NCBI RefSeq assembly: GCF_045038405.1
Contig: NZ_CP173660.1
Coordinates: 434,001-498,000 of the forward strand
From: Sellimonas caecigallum
GTDB taxonomy: Bacteria; Bacillota; Clostridia; Lachnospirales; Lachnospiraceae
DNA length: 64,000 nucleotides
Direction: 5' to 3'
Below are positions 25,163 to 31,634 of this stretch, piece by piece (position 1 is the stretch's first letter; each line of letters opens with the position of its first letter). Under the pieces are notes generated by a model that worked only from the letters and a program-made list of their open reading frames with translations, was not told the origin of the DNA and made no database searches. The position numbers and the translations under genes are program-made.

Positions 25163-25672
25163 TTAATTCTCATCTACAATCCCATCTTCAGGGATATTTT
25201 CATATTTTTTGATGTAGTCATCCCCCGGACTCTGGTATGTAACTACCTGGGAAGGATCTGCATACACCATTCCAAGTTCTTCTGCTCTCTTCCGTATTGT
25301 CTCTAACGTGATGGAATTTGTGATAAAATTATACTCTGACGCATTACTCTCACGGATTTCCGATATATCCGTCCGAAGCTTTTCAATAGTCCTTGACTGT
25401 CTGCTAAGATCCGCACGTACTCCTATATACTGAAAACAGACGAACAGTGCAATCGCTGCGGCTGCCCCCAGGAAAGATACATATCCAAATCCTAGTTTCA
25501 TTGCTCTTTTCTGATTTTTTCTCGTTTGTCTACTTACCTTCTTCTCTTGCTTTTTTGGGGCTGCCGGAATATCTACCTCCGGTATCGCCTGCCCCTGCTT
25601 TATCGTATTGCCATCATAAACATACAACTGTCCGCGTATGTTTGCTGTTCTTCTTTTTTCTCTTTCTATCAT
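25163..25672 (-). CDS. ftsL: Cell division protein FtsL-like (septum formation initiator fold)
   Basis: 169 aa from the ATG at 25672 (GAGG 8 nt upstream). An in-frame ATG at 25720 (185 aa) has AGGAG only 2 nt away and remains possible. Basic cytoplasmic region (RQTRKNQKRAMKLGFGY), one helix (GAAAAIALFVCFQYIGV), then a coiled coil (RADLSRQSRTIEKLRTDISEIRESN) and ITLETIRKRAEELGMVY, the FtsL/DivIC ending. The position between rsmH and the PBPs is the standard ftsL slot. The N-terminal extension is longer than in B. subtilis FtsL. Confidence 0.82.
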   Translation of the reverse strand: MIEREKRRTANIRGQLYVYDGNTIKQGQAIPEVDIPAAPKKQEKKVSRQTRKNQKRAMKLGFGYVSFLGAAAAIALFVCFQYIGVRADLSRQSRTIEKLRTDISEIRESNASEYNFITNSITLETIRKRAEELGMVYADPSQVVTYQSPGDDYIKKYENIPEDGIVDEN

Positions 25673-25725
25673 ACGCGTTACCTCATTTCCTTTGCGAGCT
25701 TCGTCGTTCTTTCCCCGCATATCTC

Positions 25726-26661
25726 CTAAATATGTTCAAAAATGCGAAGTTTTGCACTCTTGGAACGGCTGTTTTCCGCCAATTCTTTTTCGCCCGGCAG
25801 TATCGGTTTTCTGGTAATAATCTTCCCTTTGGATTTTTTTCCGCACACACAGACCGGGAAATGGCTCGGACATGTGCATGGATTTTCATTTCTTCTGAAT
25901 GCTTCTTTTACAATCCTATCTTCCAGCGAATGGAACGTAATGATACAGATCCGTCCGCCTGTATTTAACATATCAATCATGTCATCCAACGATTCCCGAA
26001 GAACAGTCAGCTCCTGATTCAATTCAATCCGGATTGCCTGAAAGGTTCTTTTCGCAGGATGCCCAGACATTTTCTGATATTTCATCGGAATGGCACTTTT
26101 TATGATTTCACTAAGCTGTAAGGTGGTTTTAACCGGACCTTTTTCCCGTTCTGCCACAATATGTTTTGCTATATTCTTTGCAAAACGGTCTTCGCCGTAA
26201 TCACGGATGATACGAAAAAGGTCCATCTCACCATATCCATTGACAATGTCAGCCGCCGTCATCGTCTGACGCGTGTCCATGCGCATATCCAACGGCGCAT
26301 CCTTTGTATATGAGAATCCCCGTTCCGCCGTATCCAGCTGATAGGAAGATACGCCCAGATCAAGGACGATCCCATCTACTTTGTCAATGCCTGATTCCCG
26401 GAGCCGCAACTTCATATCACAATAGTTGCTCCTGACTATTGTAACTCTCTCCCCGAAGTCACGTAATCGGATTCCGGCAGCCTCGATAGCCGCCTCATCC
26501 TGGTCTATTCCGATAAAACTCCCCTTGTTGTTTAACCGCTTACACACTTCATAAGCATGTCCGCCTCCACCAAGCGTTCCATCTACGTAAATGCCGTCTG
26601 GCTTGATGTTCAGACCATCTACGACCTCTTCCAATAATACTGACTTATGCTCAAATGTCAT
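25726..26661 (-). CDS. rsmH: 16S rRNA (cytosine-1402-N4)-methyltransferase RsmH
   Basis: 311 aa. Begins MTFEHKSVLLEEVVDGL. SAM-binding motifs: YVDGTLGGGGHAYEVCKRL, FIGIDQDEAAIEAA, VDGIVLDLGVSSYQLD; then RMDTRQTMTAADIVNGY and FHSLEDRIVKEAFR. GGAGGG lies just before the ATG at 26661; the frame upstream to 26682 overlaps this site. Second gene of the dcw operon, right after mraZ. Confidence 0.96.
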   Translation of the reverse strand: MTFEHKSVLLEEVVDGLNIKPDGIYVDGTLGGGGHAYEVCKRLNNKGSFIGIDQDEAAIEAAGIRLRDFGERVTIVRSNYCDMKLRLRESGIDKVDGIVLDLGVSSYQLDTAERGFSYTKDAPLDMRMDTRQTMTAADIVNGYGEMDLFRIIRDYGEDRFAKNIAKHIVAEREKGPVKTTLQLSEIIKSAIPMKYQKMSGHPAKRTFQAIRIELNQELTVLRESLDDMIDMLNTGGRICIITFHSLEDRIVKEAFRRNENPCTCPSHFPVCVCGKKSKGKIITRKPILPGEKELAENSRSKSAKLRIFEHI

Positions 26662-26684
26662 GGTTCCCTCCATTTGTGTCATTG

Positions 26685-27122
26685 TTAAATGCTAAGGCCC
26701 AATTCTTCCATGTCACTTGCGATATCTTCGATATCCATCTCGACTTCAGCATTATGTTTATCCCAGGCCTTTTTGTCCCAAATCTCTATTTTATCCAGGA
26801 CACCTGCCAGAACGACTTCCTTTTCCAATCCGGCATATGCTCTAAGGGCAGAAGAGATAAGTACCCGACCCTGTTTGTCGAGTTCCCCGTCAACTGCGCT
26901 TCCAAGAAAAAAGCGTTTAAAGTCTCGGGCTTTTTTGTTTGTAAGTGGCAAGTTTCTGAGTTTTTCTTCAAAAGCACTCCATTCGTTATCCGGATACACA
27001 AATAAGCAGCCATCCATCCCCTTCGTTATCACAAAATGTTCTCCCAGACTTTCGCGAAATTTTGAAGGAATGATCAACCTGCCTTTTGCGTCAATACTGT
27101 GATTGAATTCTCCGTTTAACAT
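26685..27122 (-). CDS. mraZ: Transcriptional regulator MraZ
   Basis: 145 aa with two AbrB-like (SpoVT-AbrB) half-domains: GEFNHSIDAKGRLIIPSKFRE near the N-terminus and GELDKQGRVLISSALRAYAGLEKEVVLAG in the second half. MraZ forms ring oligomers that bind short direct repeats upstream of its own operon. Six such 10-bp repeats lie at 27159-27218. First gene of the dcw operon. Confidence 0.95.
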   Translation of the reverse strand: MLNGEFNHSIDAKGRLIIPSKFRESLGEHFVITKGMDGCLFVYPDNEWSAFEEKLRNLPLTNKKARDFKRFFLGSAVDGELDKQGRVLISSALRAYAGLEKEVVLAGVLDKIEIWDKKAWDKHNAEVEMDIEDIASDMEELGLSI

Positions 27123-27158
27123 CAGGAATCACCTTCTCTTAAAATGGCATGATTCTTT

Positions 27159-27218
27159 CAAACCATTTCGTACCACTTTTCTCCACTTTCTACCACTTGA
27201 AACCATTGTAACCCACTT
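27159..27218 (-). repeat. MraZ operator: six contiguous 10-bp repeats
   Basis: On the minus strand, in order: AAGTGGGTTA, CAATGGTTTC, AAGTGGTAGA, AAGTGGAGAA, AAGTGGTACG, AAATGGTTTG. The GTGG/ATGG core recurs at exactly 10-bp steps with no gap. Known MraZ sites are TGGG or AAAGTGG-type repeats with a similar period. The repeats start upstream of and run through the -10 box, so binding should block the promoter. Confidence 0.88.
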
Positions 27219-27233
27219 CCCTCGTCATTTCAA
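27205..27233 (-). promoter_or_regulatory. Promoter of the mraZ/dcw operon
   Basis: Minus-strand TTGAAA (27233-27228), exact 17-bp spacer, TACAAT (27210-27205). The -10 box spans the junction of MraZ repeats 1 and 2. The leader to the mraZ ATG is about 75 nt. Confidence 0.85.
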
Positions 27234-27278
27234 GCCCTTTTTGGAATTTAAGATTTTTTTAAGGGTGGAAAAAAGCGG

Positions 27279-27310
27279 AAAAAAAGAGACTGCGTATAAC
27301 ACGCAATCTC
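27279..27310 (-). terminator. Terminator upstream of the dcw promoter
   Basis: GAGA-T-TGCGT / ACGCA-G-TCTC stem (27286-27310), then a seven-T run on the minus strand. It follows the small membrane protein gene ending at 27331. Confidence 0.85.
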
Positions 27311-27330
27311 TCCCGTTTTTTCGACAATAT

Positions 27331-27570
27331 TTACTCCTGACTTAAGCCCTGGAGATACTCATCAAATGCTGTATAATCTACTGTCACTTCTTCTCTCGGA
27401 CGGCTCTCTTCAATCTTCTCATATGCAGAGTAACCAATCCATACGCTGATCAGAGCAATGATGATCAGAGCGACAGCAAGCTTCAGATAATTTAAAAACT
27501 TTTTTCTCTTCTGCTGCTTCTGGATCTGTCCTTTATATTTTTTATAGGAATCTACTTTTGCCTGGCTCAT
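27331..27570 (-). CDS. Small single-pass membrane protein, unknown function
   Basis: 79 aa from the ATG at 27570, with AAAGGAG 9 nt upstream; the frame open to 27666 lacks such a site. The N-terminal 30 residues are very basic (KVDSYKKYKGQIQKQQKRKKF). One membrane helix follows (LAVALIIIALISVWIGY), then an acidic extracytoplasmic tail (YEKIEESRPREEVTVDYTAFDEYLQGL). Topology should be N-in. It sits just upstream of the dcw promoter but is separated by a terminator. No family recognised. Confidence 0.7.
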   Translation of the reverse strand: MSQAKVDSYKKYKGQIQKQQKRKKFLNYLKLAVALIIIALISVWIGYSAYEKIEESRPREEVTVDYTAFDEYLQGLSQE

Positions 27571-27674
27571 ATTCTCTAACTCCTTTTGCACTCGACTGGT
27601 ACTTATCATACCACACTGCCCGATGAAATACAAGAAAAAGAGCCTTTTTTCACACTTCCGACACACTTCTTTAT

Positions 27675-28514
27675 CTAGACAGCGATGATGACACCCCCGT
27701 CATTGGCGTAGAGACTGCTTACTCCTCTTGTGTCAAGGATAATGATCTCTTTTACATTTACTTTTTCAAGAAGCATCTTTTTTACCCCTTCTGCCCGTTC
27801 CCGGCAATTACAGTGTGAGATGGCAAGTATCTTTTCCTCTGGATTTTTCAGCTCCTCGACTACCTTATCTACCATCTTCACAAGCGCTTTTTTGATTCCT
27901 CTTGCCTGCCCGTGCTGGATGATGACTCCCTGCTTTGTAGCTCCCATAACCGGTTTGATATTTAAGACCGTGGCCGCCAGTGCCTTCAATCCTGTAAGTC
28001 GTCCATTCTTTCTGAGTGTCTCCAGTGATTCCAGCACAAAATACGTATTTTGGCCGTCGATATAAGCTTCGACTGTATCGATAACCTCTTGGAAAGACAT
28101 CCCTTTCTCTTCGCATTCTGCAATCTTCTGTGCGATCAACGTCTCTCCCACGGAAGCAGAACGGGAATTAAAAATATAAATCTTTTTTTCTCCGTACTCT
28201 TCATAATACAGATTCTTTCCCAGCACGGCACTGTTGTACGATCCGCTCAATTCGGCAGAGAGTGTTACAGCATAGACATGATCTTCCTCGCCTCTGAATG
28301 CTTCCATATACGATTCCGGAGACGGACAGGATGATTTCGGACACTCGCTGCTTTTTGCCACTCTCCGAAGAAAATCTGCCTGATCAAAACTCTCGTCGTC
28401 AACGATCTGATGTCCGTCCACTTCCAGAACAAGCGGTGCGGTAAAAAATCTTCCGGTTTTCTTCATATTCTGAGTCAGTTCTCCGCAGCTGTCAACTATC
28501 ACTTTATAGCTCAT
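27675..28514 (-). CDS. DegV family fatty-acid-binding protein (FakB-like)
   Basis: 280 aa. Begins MSYKVIVDSCGELT, the DegV opening. PLVLEVDGHQIVDDESFDQADFL, KSSCPSPESYMEAF, VYAVTLSAELSGSYNSAVLG and the C-terminal EIIILDTRGVSSLYANDGGVIIAV match the family. DegV proteins hold a fatty acid for the FakA kinase and are cytosolic. GGGAGG is 7 nt before the ATG at 28514. A TATAAT-like -10 lies about 40 bp upstream, so it may be transcribed separately from the FtsW homologue. Confidence 0.88.
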   Translation of the reverse strand: MSYKVIVDSCGELTQNMKKTGRFFTAPLVLEVDGHQIVDDESFDQADFLRRVAKSSECPKSSCPSPESYMEAFRGEEDHVYAVTLSAELSGSYNSAVLGKNLYYEEYGEKKIYIFNSRSASVGETLIAQKIAECEEKGMSFQEVIDTVEAYIDGQNTYFVLESLETLRKNGRLTGLKALAATVLNIKPVMGATKQGVIIQHGQARGIKKALVKMVDKVVEELKNPEEKILAISHCNCRERAEGVKKMLLEKVNVKEIIILDTRGVSSLYANDGGVIIAV

Positions 28515-28618
28515 ATCTATTCCTCCCACATGATATTGTGTGTTGTTTATTTCTATTATATGTAGTTTTTAATACTACTTCTTTATCTTAACACAAATCT
28601 TGCGGAAAAGAAAGGATT

Positions 28619-29803
28619 TTATGACTGAAATCGGATTTGCCGTGATATGTTCAGTGCGATCCCCATTTCTCCCATCAAAAATACAACAGATGTTCCTCCA
28701 TAACTGATAAAAGGAAGCGTGATCCCAGTCGTTGGAATGACATTCAATACAACTGCCACATTCAGAGCGACCTGAATCGCGATATGTGCAAAGATTCCGG
28801 TAGCTATCAGAGAACCGTAGAGATCCGGTGCGTTCTGCGCAATAAACATCAGCCGGTACAAAAGCATTCCAAAAAGCACAAGGACGACGATCAAACCAAA
28901 AATCCCAAGCTCTTCACAGATGACAGATAAAATCATATCATTCTGCGGTTCCGGAATAATCATTTTCTGTGCACTGCTGCCAAGCCCTTTTCCAAAAAGT
29001 CCTCCGCTTCCGATAGCCAGCAGTCCCTGCATCGTTTGGAACGCACCACTTTGCGCGTATTTTTCCGGGTCCACCCATGACAGGATCCTCTGAAGCCGGA
29101 AGTTGCCGCTGGATTCCAGAAGCCGTCCAATAATCTGTCCCGCTATCAATCCTCCTACTACCAGAATTCCAAACGCAATGGCAATTTTTTTTGACTTCGG
29201 ATATACGACAAAAAATACAACACATGTAATCCCCATGACAATGATGGCTGTGCTCAGATTGTCTGTGAGGAAAAATACTCCCGCTGCTGCGATAACTCCC
29301 CATGTCAGGACATTGATCATTCCTTTTTTTGTGTATGCTTTTTTGCCGATGGCACATATGACAAAAGGGATAAAAATGATGACTGCAACCTTCGTGAATT
29401 CTGCCGGCTGAAGCTGCTGGTCAAACGGCAGCCTTAACCACCGTCTTGCCCCATTTCGTTCAAGTCCAAGAGGCGTCTTTACAAGTGCCATGAGAATGAG
29501 CGAAGCAAAGTAAATAGCCTTTGCAAACTTTGCATAAATATGGTAATCGATCTTTGTCACAAAATACATCCCCACCAGACTGACACTGCTGAATAGAATC
29601 TGTCTCTTAAAATAGAAAGCAGCATCTCCTCCCATGTTTACCTGGGCGTCATATGAACTGGTACTATACAGCATGACAAGCCCAAAGCAAACAAGAAAGA
29701 GCAGTACAGCCATAAGTCCGTAATCAAAATATTGGTATTGCATCCCCGTTCTGGAAGATCTCTGGAACCGTATTTGTCTTCTTGCTTTCTGACGTCCGTT
29801 CAT
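28619..29803 (-). CDS. SEDS family protein (second FtsW/RodA homologue)
   Basis: 394 aa from the ATG at 29803 (GGGGAG upstream). Ten predicted helices. The motifs parallel the cluster FtsW: MLYSTSSYDAQ, ARRWLRLPFDQQLQPAEFTKVAVI, QGLLAIGSGGLFGKGLGSSAQ, EPQNDMILSVICEELG and GITLPFISYGGTSVVFLMGEMG. SEDS proteins polymerise glycan from lipid II. One of the two copies may act in vegetative division and the other in spore cortex or elongation (inference). It stands alone and is divergent from cotJ. Confidence 0.9.
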   Translation of the reverse strand: MNGRQKARRQIRFQRSSRTGMQYQYFDYGLMAVLLFLVCFGLVMLYSTSSYDAQVNMGGDAAFYFKRQILFSSVSLVGMYFVTKIDYHIYAKFAKAIYFASLILMALVKTPLGLERNGARRWLRLPFDQQLQPAEFTKVAVIIFIPFVICAIGKKAYTKKGMINVLTWGVIAAAGVFFLTDNLSTAIIVMGITCVVFFVVYPKSKKIAIAFGILVVGGLIAGQIIGRLLESSGNFRLQRILSWVDPEKYAQSGAFQTMQGLLAIGSGGLFGKGLGSSAQKMIIPEPQNDMILSVICEELGIFGLIVVLVLFGMLLYRLMFIAQNAPDLYGSLIATGIFAHIAIQVALNVAVVLNVIPTTGITLPFISYGGTSVVFLMGEMGIALNISRQIRFQS

Positions 29804-29893
29804 TCTTCTACACTCCCCTGTCTGTTTCGATAATGGTTTTATTATAGCCGGATTATCCTTGAAAAACAACCCACAACCTTGTAATTGCCTTGT

Positions 29894-29921
29894 AACCTTC
29901 CCGCTATTTTCCCATATGATA
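29894..29921 (+). promoter_or_regulatory. Mother-cell sigma (SigE/SigK-type) promoter candidate for cotJABC
   Basis: CATATGATA (29913-29921) fits the -10 pattern CATAnnnTA. AACC (29894-29897) fits the SigK-type -35 with a 15-bp gap. SigE and SigK share much of this -10; B. subtilis cotJ is SigE-dependent. The start codon lies 31 nt downstream of the -10. Confidence 0.55.
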
Positions 29922-29951
29922 ATCTTAGAAACTGATGAAAGGAGTTTTCTT

Positions 29952-30191
29952 ATGCAGAATTATTACCAGCGCCCTCCGATGCGTTCTCCGTATCAAAATC
30001 AGAATCCTGCCGGCTGCTGTCAAAAAAAATCCTGTACAGAAGAATTGAGAAAAGAATTTCCGGTAGCAATGGCTTACGTACCTTGGCAGAAATTTGCCGC
30101 ACCATACCCGGTCTGCAAAGCCTTTGTTCGCGGTACGATTTTTGAAGAACTTGACAAACCGTTTCTTGGGAAAGGAGGCTGCCGCTCATGA
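29952..30191 (+). CDS. cotJA: Spore coat associated protein CotJA
   Basis: 79 aa. The ATG at 29952 has AAAGGAG upstream; the longer frame from 29859 starts within the neighbouring gene's 5' region. The core EEFRKEFPVAMAYVPWQKF-like stretch (ELRKEFPVAMAYVPWQKFAAPYP) and GTIFEELDKPFLGKGGC are the CotJA family signature. It joins the inner spore coat in the mother cell. The last codons overlap the cotJB start (ATGA). Forms cotJABC with the next two genes. Confidence 0.92.
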   Translation: MQNYYQRPPMRSPYQNQNPAGCCQKKSCTEELRKEFPVAMAYVPWQKFAAPYPVCKAFVRGTIFEELDKPFLGKGGCRS

Positions 30192-30457
30192 AAGAATTTT
30201 CTTCCCGCAAAGACCTCTTGAACCATATTAACACCGTAAGTTTTGCCGTTAACGATATCCAGCTTTACCTGAATACCCATCCTGAGGACACGGAAGCTCT
30301 TGCCTATTTCCACGAATACAAAGAAAAACGGGTAAAGGCTTTGAAAGAATATGCCACATGCTATGGCCCTCTGACCATAGACACTGTGGATGCTTCCGCA
30401 TGTGACCGTTGGAACTGGGTCAACGAGCCGTGGCCATGGCAGGAAGGAGGATGCTGA
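30188..30457 (+). CDS. cotJB: Spore coat protein CotJB
   Basis: 89 aa. LLNHINTVSFAVNDIQLYLNTHPEDTEAL and YGPLTIDTVDASACDRWNWVNEPWPWQEGGC match CotJB throughout, including the Trp-rich C-terminus. Overlaps cotJA by 4 nt and is followed 2 nt later by cotJC, so the three are translationally linked. Confidence 0.94.
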   Translation: MKEFSSRKDLLNHINTVSFAVNDIQLYLNTHPEDTEALAYFHEYKEKRVKALKEYATCYGPLTIDTVDASACDRWNWVNEPWPWQEGGC

Positions 30458-30459
30458 TT

Positions 30460-31068
30460 ATGTGGAATTATGAAAAACGACTGCAGTTTCCTGTAAAAAT
30501 TTCAAAACCAGATCCAAAAGCTGCTCAGATCATCATTACACAATTCGGGGGGCCGGACGGGGAACTGGCCGCTTCCATGCGTTACCTCTCCCAGCGTTAC
30601 ACGATGCCATACAAAGAAGTTACAGCAACTCTTACCGATATCGGAACCGAAGAGCTGGCTCATATGGAAATGATCTGTGCCATCGTCCATCAGCTCACGC
30701 GAAATCTGACACCAGAGGAAATCGAACGATCTGGTTTCGGGACATATTATGTGGACCATACCCTCGCTCTCTGGCCGCAGGCCGCAAGCGGAACTCCGTG
30801 GACTGCCACTGTATTTCAGTCAAAAGGCGATCCTATCACAGATCTTCATGAGAATCTTGCAGCAGAACAAAAAGCCCGCACAACATACGACAATATCCTG
30901 CGCCTTGTCAATGATCCGGATATCATCGCACCGATCCGGTTCCTCCGTGAAAGGGAAATTGTTCACTACCAGCGCTTCGGCGAGTCTCTACGGATCGTGA
31001 CCGATCATCTTGACAGCCGAAACTTCTATGCACTCAACCCGGAATTCGATAATCCGGCCTGTCGATAA
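30460..31068 (+). CDS. cotJC: Manganese-catalase-like spore coat protein CotJC
   Basis: 202 aa ferritin-like protein. Start MWNYEKRLQFPVKI at 30460 with AGGAAGGAGG upstream. Metal-ligand positions: Glu in QYGGPDGELAA-like IITQFGGPDGELAASMRYL, TDIGTEELAHMEMICAI (E..H) and HENLAAEQKARTTYDNIL with later REREIVHYQRF. These fit a dimanganese catalase. It is thought to protect or build the coat. Confidence 0.94.
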   Translation: MWNYEKRLQFPVKISKPDPKAAQIIITQFGGPDGELAASMRYLSQRYTMPYKEVTATLTDIGTEELAHMEMICAIVHQLTRNLTPEEIERSGFGTYYVDHTLALWPQAASGTPWTATVFQSKGDPITDLHENLAAEQKARTTYDNILRLVNDPDIIAPIRFLREREIVHYQRFGESLRIVTDHLDSRNFYALNPEFDNPACR

Positions 31069-31077
31069 CAGATTTCA

Positions 31078-31115
31078 AAAAAAGAATGTGTCCAAAATGG
31101 GCACATTCTTTTTTT
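31078..31115. terminator. Bidirectional terminator between cotJC and copZ
   Basis: Stem GAATGTGTCC / GGGCACATTC (31084-31108, one G-U) flanked by an A-run and a seven-T run. It serves the convergent cotJ and cop operons. Confidence 0.9.
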
Positions 31116-31123
31116 ACATTTTC

Positions 31124-31312
31124 CTACCTGCTTGCCTCAAATCCAAGATCATCCAGAAGTTCCACCATCTCGTCCATCTTGCTCTCGTCTTCCAGATAGA
31201 CGCAATTTTCTTCCAAACTTACCTTTCCTTTAATTCCATCTGATTCCATCGCTTTTGTGATACGCTCCACACATTTTTCGCAGTGCATCCCTGTCACATT
31301 TAGTTTCATCAC
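31124..31312 (-). CDS. copZ: Copper chaperone CopZ (heavy-metal-associated domain)
   Basis: 62 aa, a single HMA ferredoxin-like fold with LNVTGMHCEKCVERI (CxxC copper site). GTG at 31312 with AGGAGG 8 nt upstream; the next codon is an ATG, also possible. It carries Cu(I) to CopA. Last gene of copA-csoR-copZ. Confidence 0.88.
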   Translation of the reverse strand: MMKLNVTGMHCEKCVERITKAMESDGIKGKVSLEENCVYLEDESKMDEMVELLDDLGFEASR

Positions 31313-31327
31313 TGTTTAGTCCTCCTG

Positions 31328-31615
31328 TTATTTCATAAGTTTTTTAATTGTTTCACATAATTCATCCACACATTCGTCATTCCCCGCCCTTATATTGTTA
31401 ACGACACAGGAATGAATATGTTCCGAAAGAAGCATTTTGTTAAACCCATTGAGAGCCGCCTGGATCGCCTGCACCTGTACAAGAATATCCACACAATACC
31501 TCTCTTCTTCCACCATTTTCCGCACCCCGCGCACCTGGCCTTCGATGCGGTTCAGCCTGCTGATCATGTTCTTTACTTCTTTTGCGTCACGGTGTTTGAT
31601 CTTCTCTTGTTCCAT
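31328..31615 (-). CDS. csoR: Copper-sensing repressor CsoR
   Basis: 95 aa all-helical CsoR/RcnR family. LNRIEGQVRGVRKMVEEERYCVDILVQVQAIQAAL and HIHSCVVNNI carry the Cys-His-Cys copper-binding triad (YC..., HIHSC). It represses the operon and releases DNA on binding Cu(I). Lies 19 bp after copA. Its likely operator is the inverted repeat at 33902-33924. Confidence 0.92.
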   Translation of the reverse strand: MEQEKIKHRDAKEVKNMISRLNRIEGQVRGVRKMVEEERYCVDILVQVQAIQAALNGFNKMLLSEHIHSCVVNNIRAGNDECVDELCETIKKLMK

Positions 31616-31634
31616 TCTTCTTCCTTTCTTAGTT

